Shown: positions 45,396 to 59,033 of the stretch, in pieces
Position numbering within the stretch: the stretch's first letter is position 1
How the letters are laid out: each line of letters starts with the position of its first letter
NCBI GenBank assembly: GCA_011009095.1
Contig: VTPC01000645.1
Location: forward strand, 70,168 to 134,167
Source: Ignelater luminosus
Taxonomy: Eukaryota > Arthropoda > Insecta > Coleoptera > Elateridae
Direction of reading: 5' to 3'
Length of the DNA stretch: 64,000 nt
Made by a program: the position numbers and the translations under genes
The notes under the pieces: model-generated
Database searches by the model: none
What the model was told of the DNA's origin: nothing
Seen by the model: only the letters and a program-made list of their open reading frames with translations

Positions 45396-45512
45396 AGGAG
45401 AAAGATTTCTCTTTGATTTTTCAGAGTTCATATTGATATAAACAACATGAGTTTGTATGGAAATAAATTATTTTATATTAAGCTAAACTACATGTTAGGA
45501 AAATTTAGAAAT
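42780..45512. other. No recognisable gene
   Basis: AT-rich sequence without coherent coding on either strand, apart from a GA-repeat listed separately. Confidence 0.4.
45364..45391 (+). repeat. (GA)14 microsatellite
   Basis: Uninterrupted GA dinucleotides within a longer purine tract (about 45340-45405), 125 bp left of element 2. Confidence 0.95.
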
Positions 45513-45516
45513 AATT

Positions 45517-45550
45517 CGCTGCTGGGAGTGAAAAAGGTGTTAAGACAACT
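45517..45550 (+). repeat. Left TIR of element 2
   Basis: CGCTGCTGGGAGTGAAAAAG then GTGTTAAGACA. It pairs with 49191-49224 and is preceded by AATT. Confidence 0.75.
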
Positions 45551-46304
45551 AACACCCTGAGATACCTAACAATTACTGCTGTATTTATTATCATCCTATT
45601 AGGAGGACTTTATCATGAATGAAAACAAGGTGCCCTGAACTGAGCCTATTAGGATAATAGTTTAAAAACAACGTTTAATTTGCACTTAAAAAATATTGAA
45701 TAATCAATTTATCTTAAATAAGAAACAAAAATTTGTAATTAGTTTCGACTTAATCCTTTGATGAAATTTCATCCTTATTTGTTAATTGAAACCAAAGTAG
45801 AGGTCTATCACTGTTAATGATATCAATGAGTATAAACTCCAATTAAAGAAATCTGAAATTCAAGGAAAAGCTTCTAACTTTTACCTTTAGCGGTGAAAAT
45901 CCGTTAATAATGTCAAAAATACTAGTTTTGCGAAAACGTATTTTAAAATATCTGTCAATTCATATTTTAAATTCTGATATATTTTTGTAAAATTTTCTGC
46001 AGCAAACGATATTGATTGTTAACATAATAATATTGAGCAATAGATTAACCTGTAAGTTAGGCGTTAAAAAAAAGTATAAAAGTTACTTTTGATGGACTTA
46101 TCTCTCTTTTCACTAAAAATCGGTAGACATATACCCTTTATCACTATTTTAATGAATCACTGTTAGAAAGAAAACAACATAGTAAGTACTGTTTTATTTT
46201 ATCTTTAATTGAGAGAACTCCAAGTAAACGTAAAAAACATTAACAAAAGGTAAGGTATAGGTATACAATGCCAAGAAATTAAAAAAAACTATGTCGGAAA
46301 GAGA

Positions 46305-48816
46305 CTAAGTAGCTTCCTCTTCGTCAGAAGATGCATCTGGAAAAACATCAGGCTGATCGTTTGTTTTCAAATTATTATAGAAATCCCAGTTGCTCTGAGA
46401 AATATACGGCAGAAGCTTGGAGCTACATTTATTGGAACTGGTTTGTCATACGCCTTTACTGGAATAAGTGCTTTATTGTTGAAGTGGCCTCTTCTTTCCA
46501 AACTGAGAACCTTGAATTCCTCGTTTTCATCTAAAGAGTTCTTGAACAAGAAACTTCTGTTACTATCCTTCACATACCTGATCCATCTTACTTCTCTCCA
46601 GTTGAATTTACCGCCCACTGTATCGTGTTTGCGATTTACTAAAACTTTGGAATACAATCCAGCAAAATCAAAGAAATCTGATCTTTCCATTTCATGCACC
46701 ATAAAAGGTTTCTTTTTGCCTACCAGGCGTATGAGTTGAGCCCAGTCATGAGGCTCTTCTTTCTCTTTTTTTCAATAAGACTGTGATCTGTGTCACATTC
46801 CATATGTGTATGGCCAGGCAGCAAAAATTTATGATCAATAACGGCCAAACTCTTACAAACGGCTGAAATGTGACTGTTCTTGTTTTAACCTCCGCAAGAA
46901 TCGGAGTACATGGTAATATGGGTAGCATTTTGATCGAGATCCTTTGTTAAGTAACGATCAAGACAGGAACCTATTTCATTCGCACCCCTTTTAGCTAACG
47001 ATTCGTACCAGATATAACAGAAAGCTTGGGTGTCGTCACAGTCATGAACTGTGAGGTTGTAGGTCCAGAGTTGACGCTTGTAAAATGTTTCACCACTTTG
47101 TAGGTCTGGAGTCGGTAGATATTGCTGTAAATCAAAGCAAATAGTTTTTTTTGAGGATCTGACACAGAGGAATTTTTGTCGGCATTTTTACTAGTATAAC
47201 CTGCATCAGCTTTTTGATGATGCTAAACCAATTCATGATTTATCTTGGCTTTTTCGGCTTCTGCCTCGGCCATTTTTAATTGCATTTGAAGTTTATCACA
47301 GGTGCAGCAGGTATCTTTCTTAGGTTGTTTAATTTTTATATTCAAGCTACGAAATATTGCTTCGTAGGCTCTTCGATTTATAAAATCTGTTGGATACTTT
47401 ACTTTGTAGGCCTCGAATAGAGAAGTCAGAGTGTAATGCTGAGGTAAATATTTCTTAGAGGATTGTCTTCTAGTATAATGACTTGCATATGCAGGTATGG
47501 ATAAAATGTGTTCTATTGCAGTTTGTTTAGCGTCATCAATAATTTTGTTTCTGTTTTTGTGGGTCCCTCTTCCATCCAATTCTATAACTCCTGAGACATT
47601 ACCAGCTCTTTTTTTTCTTTATTATAATTTCGATGAATTTATTGCTTATATCAAAAGTTCTTCGGAAACAGTCTTTACATGTACGTTGCAAGCAATTGTT
47701 AATTCGAAAGTAGTACACCGCAGTACCCACGCGATGTTTACCGCTATCGTGTTTACGAATTCTAATAACTTTTTTATCTTCGAATGTAATGAAGTCACTT
47801 ATATACTGCGTTCTTCTATTATAGCTACCCATTGACCAAACCTCTTCGAATAAAGTTGCTCGAATGCTGCCATCAAACTTTTCCACACACTTATTTCTGC
47901 AATTTTTTAATTCTTTAATTCGTTTCTCTGCAACAACCTTATTTTTCTTGGTAATATATTCTTTTCCGAAATTTCTCTTTATTTTCATTTTCTTCTCTTA
48001 TTTTTCTCGTGTCGTTGTTAGATCGCTTACTCTTCTTCGCTGTGTGCTTCGTACCCTCGTTTTCTGATTTTTCTATTTCCTCTTGTTCATCTATCTGTGT
48101 GTTCATTTCAGTTTCTGTTTTTCGTTTTCTTGGAACTAGTTCTTGTGTGCCACTCTCAAGTAATGAATCGTCACTTGCGCCAGAGGAGAAATTTGGATCG
48201 CAAACATCGTCGTCGTAATCGGAACTAAGAATGTCTTGAAGCTGTGCTTGTATGTCTGTAGCGAGAGATGGGGTATCACTCGAAACATCTGAATCTAAAA
48301 CCCAGAACGCTCAAAATTATCTACTCGTATTTCTATACTTTCTGTCTAAAAAACTTCCAAACTGACGATGAGAGAAAAGAGTTATTAATATAAGCAGGTC
48401 GCTTACATTTTTATCATGTTAATAGAAGTAATGAGCGACTACAATTCATATTTTTTAAAAAATTTAAAAAGGGCATTTTGTATATCAAACGGGAAATGCA
48501 TAAACACTTTTTAAGGGATTAAAAACGGAAAACATTCAGAAAAATTAAAAGGCAATGCTTACGTGTACTTTGTGGTTCTTCACTAATAACGACATTCCTT
48601 AATGAAGTAACTCCTGAATCTGAAAAAAGAGTAAAAAGCAATGCTACAGGTGTTTATTTTCATAAAATTGCAGCTAAAAAAGGCAGATATAACCTCAACA
48701 TGTAGAATCAGCATCACAACAAAGTAAAACAAACTGTTAATAAAAAAAATGAAAACATTTGTCTTCTTATTATAACACTTATCACTAGTAAATGAGTTAG
48801 AGCCCTTCTGAGCCAT
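46305..48816 (-). pseudogene. GGQNKN-type (DUF7869-like) transposase, copy 2
   Basis: Read on minus; intact architecture with two stops and about four frameshifts. Candidate exon 1 is 48816-48786 (MAQKGSNSFT, donor GTGATAAG). Exon 2 is 48563-48619 (TTTTTTCAG acceptor, GTAAGC donor). Exon 3 starts at 48294 after TTTTAG; all junctions are phase 1, supporting the model. N-terminus acidic then basic (DILSSDYDDDVCDPNFSSG, ELVPRKRKTETE). Then GKEYITKKNKVVAEKRIKEL, TCKDCFRRTFDISNKFI, SHYTRRQSSKKYLPQHYTL and KKDTCCTCDKLQMQLKMAE. The core has [18 protein letters not shown] and YSDSCGG-stop-NKN (TAA at 46885-46887 replaces Gln), then KFLLPGHTHMECDTDHSLIE. The tail reads DWAQLIRLVGKKKPFMVHEM, WREVRWIRYVKD and an acidic C-terminus ending near 46308. 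The conserved Asp/His core suggests a DD-type nuclease; that is inference. DUF7869 is a remembered label. Confidence 0.8.
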
Positions 48817-49190
48817 TTTCAGTATTTTCTTGCCTCTGGAACACATTTTTTTCAGCAGCACCCACAACACTTTCACTGAGAGCTGAATTGAGGTTATGTA
48901 TTATGAGATAAGTCAAAGCGAAAACCGCGAAAACTAAAACTTTTCGTGTAAATGGGAATAAGTCTACTTGACTCTGTATACACCCACCACATAAGTATTC
49001 GGATTTTGTGTATAGAGAGCTAACATGACATAACTTCTTTTACGCAAATTTTTTCCATCACTCTCATGACTTAATTCACTGGTACATTTTGTAGATCCTA
49101 CTGCTTTGAGCTAATTTGACTTATATCCTTTTGCATATATAAATATGAAGCAATTTCGAGTCTAAACATGACAACCCCGTTTTTACAAAA

Positions 49191-49224
49191 TTATGACTTA
49201 TCACCTTTTTCAGCCCCAGCAGCG
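49191..49224 (-). repeat. Right TIR of element 2
   Basis: Reverse complement CGCTGCTGGGGCTGAAAAAG then GTGATAAGTCA. It pairs with the left end and is followed by AATT. Confidence 0.75.
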
Positions 49225-49228
49225 AATT

Positions 49229-52200
49229 GAGTCTTCCCTTAACGTGTTATTAACTTCTGTAGATAACAAAATATCTTTTTATTATTTTCAATATTTTCCT
49301 ATTGTCAATATGTTATCCTTTTTAGAAATTAATGTTATCGTCTTTCTGTAACATAAAAGTCCGTTGGTTTAATGCCCCTTGACGTTATTAGATTTATGAG
49401 TTGGGAACATTATTTTCTTTTAGAATTCTCTTATAAAAATATTTTCTCAATGCTAAACTAGAGGTACATTAGGGCTTCGCATAGAATAATATTCCTCTAA
49501 ATTTGTATTTTTCAAATTTAATTTTCGCATTGCAAAGAATCTTGCATTCTTATATTTTAGTTTTATACTCCTTTAAACCATAAAACTGTCACTTTGTGTG
49601 ACCCGAACACGATTAATTTTGCTATAATTGCAGAGTGCAACGTTTGAATTTCTGATTAAATAACTCCCTTCTTGTATTATTTTATTGATTGTCATGTCGT
49701 GTTATATGCCGACCATCCAATAATTTGTTAGACCCACCCTTTCGGAGGGATTAGGCACTACTCAAAAGTACTCTGGAAAGTTCAATAAGAATTATCAACG
49801 AAGAAACGCGTGTCCTCCGTGTTCTTGATATACGTATGAAGTTTGGACTAATTTCGCAAATTATCGAGAAGTAGTTCAAGTGGTTGACTAGTTTTTATTA
49901 AGGTGATAATTTGCCTGAGTGAAAACCTTGCGAATAATTTTTGTCATCGCTAAATATCTTATCGACAATCTCTGGAATGTTACAGACGTGTCGCTATCGT
50001 AACGCATCTCTGAGAAACCTTGCCAGCCCGGTTTATCTACCAAACGAATTCACATAGAACTCTCAGTAAACTACCGTATCGTCTTTCTTGTTATATCTGA
50101 ACATTTTATCGAATTTCTACGAGATATGTACTGCTTCGCTCTCTATAGATACTTAAAGAGAATTGAAATATCTTTTTAAATTACAAACATATGTGGAAGT
50201 CATCTATTCCTACGAATTAATGTATTAACTATAAGTTAAACTTTATGTGAACCAGTGCCGTGAATTAAGTGTCTTCTGTGCCAACAAATTGGTTCTCTAT
50301 TGGATTAGTTCCAGTTATACGGTAAATAATTTTACCCTTTTCAAACTAGCTTTTGTGAAGAAGCAACCTTGACGAATATAACTTGTCAATGTGCCGACGT
50401 AATTATTTGCGAATACGCTTGAATAATATCGTATCGTGACCAGCCGCTTTGGATAAAGGCAACCTACAGCCAAGGTTACTGAGACATCGCTTCACAGTGG
50501 TGAAGAACCTTATGGGATCCTTTCATAATAGTGGAAAGCTTTATATTATTGTTTAGTTAATAGGAATCTGTTGTTTATCGATTTGTAACGTAAGGAACTT
50601 ATTCCGAGATATTATCAACCGTTTTATTAGTTTGTGCATTTATGAACAAAATTTAGGAATTCAATTCTTGGCTAGATCGTTTATTTATGTTAGGTTCTGA
50701 TAACGTAAATTCTTGTTATTTTATAACTTGGTCGAATTGTTCTTGTTCAACGATTTATTTTAATAAATATCTTGATCCAAAGTTAAATGTAAAACACCTG
50801 CAGGTGACGAACCAGCTAGATTATCGCTTCTGTTTATATTTTCCATGTTATATTATTCATGCTTCTTTCACAAATGACCTCAGAATGTTTAATATTTACG
50901 GATGCCTCACTGTCTAAATGTACGTATTGTCGTCACATCACCAGCGTTGTATGCAGTGGGCTGGGTTGTTAATTCGTAAATATTAATAAACGTATTGCGG
51001 CCAAATTTATTTTGTGTGTACTTGTTCTTTATGTATTTTTACTTCTTTATCTTGCATTTATATTTTTCAAACAGTGTAATCAGGAACGCTGTAACCTGTT
51101 TCCCGCATTCATTAAATAGTATGCTAATAGATGTTATTAATTTATCTTTTGGCTTTTATTGTGTTATAAGCATACTTATAGAGTATTTCAGAAATCAACT
51201 ATTCCTGAACCAGGTGACGTTGACCTTCACATAAAGACTTATTATTAGCTTAATTCCTCATTGGGAAAGTAAGTATCTAAAGAGAGTGCAGTACAATCTC
51301 TATTTCGTTTATTTGTATATCGACCTTAGAAGACATCTCGCCTACTGACCTAGATACGAAGATCAGCTGTAGGGTCTTCCAAGCAAAATTAGGTCACCGA
51401 CTTTCTACTGCAGCTGGGGTCCTCTCAATCTCGAAACCCATAAGATTCTCGCATTATTATTACCGCCTACCGCCTGCTCTGAGCCTTCCTCGCCCACGAC
51501 CCGTCTTCAACTGTATAAAGGCTAGCATTACAGGCGGCGTACCGATTTGATATATGGTTGCGATCCCAATGGGAAACTAATTCCAGTTTTGTCCGTAACA
51601 TACATTTGAACAATACCTATGTATAATTTGCTATATAGCTAAGTTCAGCATGTAGTTTAATAGGAATAAGGTCAACAGAATGGTATTGGATGCAGTGATC
51701 TGACAAATCGAAGAATTGTTTTATTATCTTAGTACTTGATTATGACCTTTTAGAATCAGTCTTTGTTTAGAAGAATTCAAATCCGTGATTTTAATTTTCA
51801 TTTATCCCTCTTTCTTTGATAGCAACTCTACATAAGTTAATTGGCAAGAAGTAGAAAATAGCAAAAACAGCTTATTGAATTCTAAGAAATTTAGCAAATT
51901 GTATGAATTTTAATTTTTAAATTCAGTTAAATAAGAATTTTTCGTGGCATTTCAAGCATAAACATTCAATAAACTAAAATTGTTTCAGAATATATTTCAT
52001 CAAGTGTACTAAAAACTAAAGTGTATCCAAATGAGTATTGTAAAAAAATGATTTATAGTTAATTATAAAAATGTTAATCTTCGTAAACAGTGCATTCAGA
52101 AATTCTGTGACCGCATTACGATGTTGAATAAACATGCATTAAGATGTTATGAGTTTATGATTTTGACTAAAACTCAGTTGGTTTATAAGTAGTTATGAAT

Positions 52201-55200
52201 TCAAATTAATTTTAAGTCCTTTAAGCCCCGAGATAAATGGCTTTAAAAAACACATGTTACCAGTAACAAAAACAAAAGTAAAATTTCAAACTCGTGCTAA
52301 TTATTGTTATTCTTGACAAGAACGTTGTTTTCATACGCATAAGTGCAGAATACTTCCGTGTCTTTTAAGAAGACCTTTATTAATGTGCGATTTTCATCTA
52401 CAGTAAAATCTTATGCATTGCACTGGAAAACCAAAAAAGAAAAAGGAATTATTGGGAAAGCGTTAAATTCTAGGCAGCCTGAATAAAACCTTTAGAAACC
52501 GTACGTAAGCTTTGTTTACTATACAATTTCGGGTTAAAAAATAAATTCCAGAGTGTTCGACTTCGTGTAAGGTTGAAAATCGTAGTGCTTTCACGTAGTA
52601 CCTATATACACTCAGAACTCGTTCGTGGAAAGTAAATATTCGCGGATTTGCTAAAAGCTAGTGCGCAAATCACATCTCTGGCTAGTCCACTGTAAAAACT
52701 TGTTTTTGTTGGTCGAGATTTTAAAAAATTTAAATGGCTTCAGTGGCTTACGTAACATAAAAGAATATGATAAAATAGTGGTTGGAAGAGCGTTGCTCGG
52801 ATTGTGGTGGAATAGACGTGAAAAGCAATTTATGCAGCACTACACGAGTTTAGAAATGGAAATCAAATAAATTTGAATATTGCCGGTTGACCTATTTCAA
52901 ACCCCTTTTTTATGGAATCCTACAATGGGCCGCGTTATACGACTATAAAATCACGTATTACGAAACGCCCTTCTGAACCTTGCCTGTTATATATTGTTGA
53001 TTAAATTTCCACCTAGTTTAATCATTTTTTTTATTATTTATATCATTTTACAAAGCGATCTTGACGTCCGAAATAAAATTCTTGCGAAAAGATGTAACAA
53101 ATGTAAATAGCGTTATATGCGAAGTTAAATCTGTTGAAAGTAAACCAACCATAGAAGTCAAGATTCTTGCAGAGAGAAGACGCCAAGGAAAGTACGCGAA
53201 ATTTAATTTGTGATTTTCTCTCATACATTATGTACCTAATTAAAAGGCATACCGTATAGCATACTGTACCTACTAAGCAAAGTAAAGAATTTATGATAAG
53301 CTTGAAAGTATTAAATCCAGATGACGGTAACAAAATATTTTTTAACTGATATCTTCACTTAATTGGCGATAATAACTAATAGATTACTGCTTAGCAGATC
53401 TTGTTATCTACCTGTTAGTAATTTAATAGTACATATATTTGATTGTGTGTATAAATTTTCATGCTTATTGGGAATGGGAGTAAAACTTCATTTATTATCA
53501 AAAGGAAGATTATAAAAGTTGTCTCGAAAAGTTATTAAACAGTTAGCATTTATTTCAGAACCACTTCCACTCTCTTAACCTTTTGTTCAGTTTGACCTGG
53601 ACAACAGGTATTTGGTCAGTCACATACCTTAATTGGAAATAAACAAATTAAAAATTAAGTTACAGTTCCCTTTTGTATTTCAGTCCTTTAGGTTCGGTGA
53701 AGTTTATTCTAAGTAGTTCAGAATTTATTTACTTGGGGAGGCCCAAAACACAAAGGGATTGAAAACGTTTCCAAAAGCGGTTGCCTGGCACCAGTAACAT
53801 TTTGCTATTACTCATGTTAGGGAATTTACTAATCAAGAGAATCTAATCAAATTCCATTATAGGTCAGAGAGCACACTACGGATCAATACAATCTAGTTCA
53901 GCCAAATCTGCAAAAATCCAATTTAGTTTTTTCTTATGAAACCATTAACCTACTTGTTTAGCAATAGTCACAAGACGAAGGGAAGGTCAAATCTTAGTTG
54001 GATGTGAAGCTGCTGATTATCCACAACCTTTTAAGGCAAACTAAGTGAAATTCAATGTCCCTACTTGTATGCAATCCGATTCAATTATGTCACTCCAGTA
54101 CGCGCATTCTTCTTTCACGAGGCACAACACAAATCGAAAATTGTAAAACGTTGCAAAGGCAAGACTTGGTGCAAGCTTGAACAAAAAGCTAGCGCTGAAA
54201 GCTAACAAAATTTTGATATCAGCAGCAAATCAATATAATCGAGAATCCAAAACACAATTATATCCACCGTCTGATGCTTACTCGCATCTTATCCTTCTGG
54301 GATTGGGAAGTCTTTCTCTTGTATTCACTGTCTTTGAAACTATGTCACATGTAAATTGCAACATTTCTTTTTATAATTATCGATCAATTCGCATAAATTT
54401 GCTCATGTGATAGAATAAAATATTTAAACCAAGGTTTCTCTCACGAGATTCAATTGAGAGAAAAAGAAAAACTTGTTAAGGGTTGAAAGATTATATTACA
54501 GTCAATAAATACGGAAAGCCGAAAATGGAATTAAATACTTTATACCTCTTTGGAAATTGTCTTTATTAATCTAAGAATAATCTTTAGAATAGTGTTAAGT
54601 TATTTTGCAAAAGAATTTGAGGGACAGGCTTTTGTGCCAAGAAGAAGTCTTTTGGTCATGGTGAAGATTGTCAGTTGATTCAGAGAGAACAAAAGCCTTT
54701 CCATACAATTTCTTAACAGAGCTTCTTATTGTTAAATCTATGGTTCATCTGCTTCAAAAATTTAAATCATTTTAGCAATATGTAATCATTTTAGGTGCTT
54801 TTCTGAAGTAATTCCGATTTTGTTGTTGGTGGTTGACTGTACTGATGTTGACTTTAATACTTTCTGTTCGAATCTAGCAAACCTCTCTAAGCTGGAAATG
54901 GAAATCTATATTTCTATACATTTAAACCTTCTCAACCTTAAATTTTCGTAATTGGCATAAAGTAAAACCAAAAGCACTACATAGTAAATATAATAACAAG
55001 AGCATAATACTAAAATGTTATTACTATCAACAAGTTCCTGAGTTACTTGATTTTAGCATATCGTTAAATGTACGGTTAGGAATTTGTGGTGCTTGTGCAA
55101 AGTTATATTAGGAGCCCAACTCCCAAACTATATTTTATATAAAGTATGTATTTTATCTAATTTTTTTACTTACCATATTGCACCATGATTCTTCTGAATC

Positions 55201-55554
55201 AATGCAGCAGGTTTAGTGCTAGAGGTTCAAGAACATTACAGTCTATATCAATCATGAGATAAGCAAAAAGAGTTCAAGAAGGTTGAAGAAATAGACAGTC
55301 ATGGTATTTTTAAAAAGGCTTATTCAAAAAGCTCCTGAAAACTCTTACAGTAAAAAATAACAAACCTAGAGCTTCGGAAGAAAACAAATGAAATTTGTGT
55401 TGTTTCTTGAATTATTTAGGGAAACTATAAGTTCGGTACTGTTTCTAAGCCAGTCTTAAAGTAAATGTTTAGATTTAATAATGGTTTCTCTGCTGTTTTG
55501 GTTTGTAATTGTTTGATTTTAAACCACATCTAAATAAACTGAAAAATGCAGACA
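49229..55554. other. No recognisable gene; GC-richer patch at 51300-51560
   Basis: Over 6 kb of AT-rich DNA without coherent coding. The patch at about 51340-51560 is richer in GC and has TATAAAG at 51514 downstream of a C-rich stretch, so it might be a promoter. ORFs such as 50687-50917, 53043-53333 and 54177-54410 show no domain I recognise. Confidence 0.35.
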
Positions 55555-55569
55555 CGAGAATTCAAATAC

Positions 55570-56580
55570 AAGAAACCCTTCGTTCAAAAATGACGAAAGG
55601 CAGTTTCAAGAAATGGAAGTAGGAGAATCATGGAAAGAAATAAAGAGATAGTAACATCCAAAGCAAATGAACGGCATTTAAGGACAGAAGGAAAACGACA
55701 GGCTAAGAAACAGTGGATGACACAAGAAGTTTTAGACCTGATGAAAGAACGTCGACCAATAAAACACAAAGATCCTGAAAATCACAGCGAAGTACAACGT
55801 AAAATTAGAAACAAAATAAGACAAGTAAAAAAACAATATATGACGAGCAAGTGCAAGGGAATAGAAGAACTTAACAGCAGACATGACACGTTTAACATAC
55901 CCAAGAAGATTAAAGAAGCTACTGGCAGATATAAAAAACGAGTGCCAGATACCATTAAGCCCATGATGGTGAACTAGTAACAGAAATAGAAGAAAACCTC
56001 AACGTGTGGCAAAAATATATTGAAAAGTTATTTGAGCACACAGAAAGATCACAAAGGGAATACTTCCCTAAAACAGAAGAACCCAAAACACAGAGCTTGA
56101 ATATGCCATTAAAACAGCTAAAGGTGGCAAGGCTTTTGTATCTAATTGCTAACGGCATTTTTAAACAACACTTACAATACATAAGTTATTCCAAATGAAT
56201 GGTTAGTATCAACATTTGTGACCATACCTAAAAAGTCTCACCCCCGGAATTGCGAAGACTTTAAAACGATAGCCTCATGAGCCACATCTTGAATTTATAG
56301 AAGATACGAGACAAATATGATTAATAGTCAATTCGGGTTCCGCAATGGTCTTGGTACACGAGAAGCTTTGTTTGCCGTTTAGGTACTCTTACAACCTCGT
56401 AGGGATGCCAATTGTGACGTTTTTGCCTGTTTTCTGGATTATAAAATGGCTTTTGATCGATGCCAACACAATAAAATGACAACAATGTTGAAAGAGGCAA
56501 GCATTGACTCAAAGGACATCAGAATTATTACTAATTTGTACTGGGGGCAAAAAGCAGGAGTATCGCGGGGAGTTAGGCAG
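55570..56580 (+). pseudogene. LINE reverse transcriptase, N-terminal half
   Basis: Linker and first reverse transcriptase blocks up to GVSRGVRQ at 56580, in two to three frames. ORF 55630-55977 and ORF 56004-56198 are the longest pieces; the block near 56330-56540 (QFGFRNGLGTREALF, ACFLDYKMAFDRCQ) is open apart from single stops. Confidence 0.8.
56573..56580 (+). repeat. Target site duplication, left (TTAGGCAG)
   Basis: The last 8 bases of the interrupted GVRQ codons. The right copy at 61658-61665 is GTAGGCAG, 7 of 8 identical. Confidence 0.75.
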
Positions 56581-56941
56581 TAGGGTAGACCGAAAAATGA
56601 AAATTTTCGAGTTGCGAATTCTAATAGCGCAGAAAAGTTGTGTTTTTCATGCTAATAACGGGAAAATAACGAATAAATTTTAAACTTTAATCTTTTGTTC
56701 GCGCAAGAGGCCTCAAGTTAGAAAAAATTGCTAAAAAATTGATTTTGTTTTACTTGTGATCAGACATACTAAATATAGTGCAATAAAATTTTAATAGCGT
56801 GGAAACAGTACCTAATAGTATCATATATAAGTGGAAAAAAATATTTGCCCATTAAAATAAAGTCTTCAACTTGTGCATTGGCCTCAAAATAGCATAGAAT
56901 ACCCAAAAAATGTGATACTCTGATATTTGTCATGCATTCTT
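56581..56941 (+). repeat. Left long TIR
   Basis: About 360 bp with an inverted match at 61328-61657; inner end near TTTGTCATGCATTC. Contains a ~28-base insert (near 56880-56907) absent from the right arm. Confidence 0.85.
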
Positions 56942-59033
56942 GTAACAAAATATAATTACTAGGCCTTGCAGCCTATGGCGTAACTAATAATATGTACCTA
57001 ACCTATCAATTATGCAGCACTTCGCCCATTCTTGTGTAGAGGAACGACCTAAAACCCACCACGGAAAGGTGGCTGCACCTCGGCTTCCACCCAACCTTTC
57101 AGGCATGTTTTCATTTCTCATTTATTTATGCCACAGGCATTGTCTTATAGTCAGCTTTGTGTTCAAATTATGGCATCATGGATCTGGAAAATAAAGTAGT
57201 CCTGATATACCCATGCGCTTTTCAGGGCCGCATACTTTCATCGCAGATTCCTTCACAAGTTTGACCCACTTTTCTGCCCTCTGGGTATGACAGGGTAAGT
57301 TTACGTAGTCAAATTCAGGCATACTTTTACGCAGTACAAGAGAGTCAGTATTTTCATTTGTCACTTTCGCCATCATAGGTGGTGGGGAGAGGGTACAAGA
57401 GGTCCAATTCACTAGTTCAGTATAGTCCGTTGCATTAAAATTTACTGCAGGCACCAGAAAAGTTTTTATTAAATTGGGTTGGCTTCTGGGTTTCTTCAAC
57501 TTAGCTATTAATAAATTTTCAGAGTGCGCAAAAAAACGTTTCTCTGGATAACAGGGTCTATAATTTTCAACAAATCTTTTGATAAATATCGTGATGTTTG
57601 AATAGTCTTTAATAAATGTTTTGGGCCATCTTTCACAGACGAAAACATTTTTATGTCAAACCAGACAGGTGCATAGCTTTTCAAAATGTATTTTTTCACT
57701 GGGTCCAGTTTGGAAAACGTATAATCTCAAAATACGATTTGCGCAGGTTAACCAATGAGAGGGCCTGGATCTTTTGCCGCAAGATTACCAGAGCATTCTC
57801 CTGTTTGCACTGCTTGAACAATTTTTAGGAGATATAACTGATCTTTGCTTAGATCAGTTTTAGTCGCAAGAATTTCTTCAAATGGAATGGGTTTAAATTT
57901 TACTACGGCTAGTTTCTCGCATCCAGTTAACTGTTTCCCTATTGCCCCATTAAAAGACTTTTGGCCTGATGCGGTTCCATCCAACCGAGCAAATAAATGT
58001 GTGAAAAGCAGCTTATTAAAATGCAACCAGCAAATAAACCACTGCAATGGTCTCTTCAGTTTAAGCCTAATATGGCAAATAACTCTATTTATCCATCCAG
58101 TATTTGTCGCTGTTCCATCACACCCAATAGCAACAAGTGTATTTAGTTCATAATGGCTTTGAGAAATATATTGAAAAATGCTGTTTGCGATGTTAAGTCC
58201 AGTGGCACTGGCTGGTGTGACATGTTGAAGAAGCTGACCTTCTGACTTTTGAATTAAACTAATATGCTCCTCAACCACCTCACGTCGATAAAACTTAGTT
58301 CCATTTTGTTCTAGGACTATGGTGTTGTCTTTTCTTCCATCGAAGTACAAGCTTCGCAATGGAAATAAACCCTCGGTGAATTACAACGTTTTTCGGGCTT
58401 TATTTTTTCTCGTCTTACTTTATTTTTGTTTACTACAAGTGAGAAATCTTAATTGGAAATGAGACCAACATCTTCCAACACACTTGAGGGTACTGCCGCT
58501 GTAGCTCTGCCAGATAATTCAAACCGATCATTTGTTAAAGCAGTAGCCGACAGCTTTATTCTCGAGAGGTACTTGGGAAAACTAAATCATTTTTTGCATA
58601 TAATATGTATACCTAGGTTGTCTTTCTCTAGCCGTTTTGTCCTCACTGACAGGTGTAATACCTTTATAGTTCTCTTGGGCTTCCATGGAAATCTCCAAAC
58701 TTTTCCGTTGAGTTCTTTTCTCTAGTTTTCTGGTTTCTTGCTTATCCCAACTACCAATGAAACACAATCTGCTGGATCTTTGGTCCAATAGGAATGTTCT
58801 CTGAAGGACTGGGACATTTTTTTGTTTCTCACAATCGCATTGAATTACAAGCGGCCTTTTTTACAAGTGCATTCAAAAGTCATTTTACACTTAGAAGCTG
58901 CAATATCAAGCAGTTTTGATTTGCCATCATTTACAAATGTTTCTACCCTTGTTTTGTAGCCAATCTTTCTTTTATCCCTATTATACGATTTTTAGATTAT
59001 AGTAAGCTTCATGATACGTTTTTATCATTTATA

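Larger units (their letters stand above)
45517..49224 (-). mobile_element. TIR DNA transposon 'element 2' (GGQNKN/DUF7869-like), nearly complete
   Basis: The left end CGCTGCTGGGAGTGAAAAAG (45517 on) and the reverse complement of the right end, CGCTGCTGGGGCTGAAAAAG (from 49224), match at 18 of 20 bases and continue GTGWTAAG. Both are bordered by AATT (45513-45516 and 49225-49228), which may be a 4-bp target duplication; being palindromic, it could also belong to the TIR. The single gene runs right to left on minus with a plausible spliced start, and AATAAA on minus (46194-46199) lies about 110 bases past its stop. Length 3,708 bp. Confidence 0.75.

Noticed and set aside
45340-45405. GA-rich tract as a GAGA-factor promoter element
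   Set aside because: It lies outside element 2 with no coding or core promoter next to it; a plain microsatellite is simpler.
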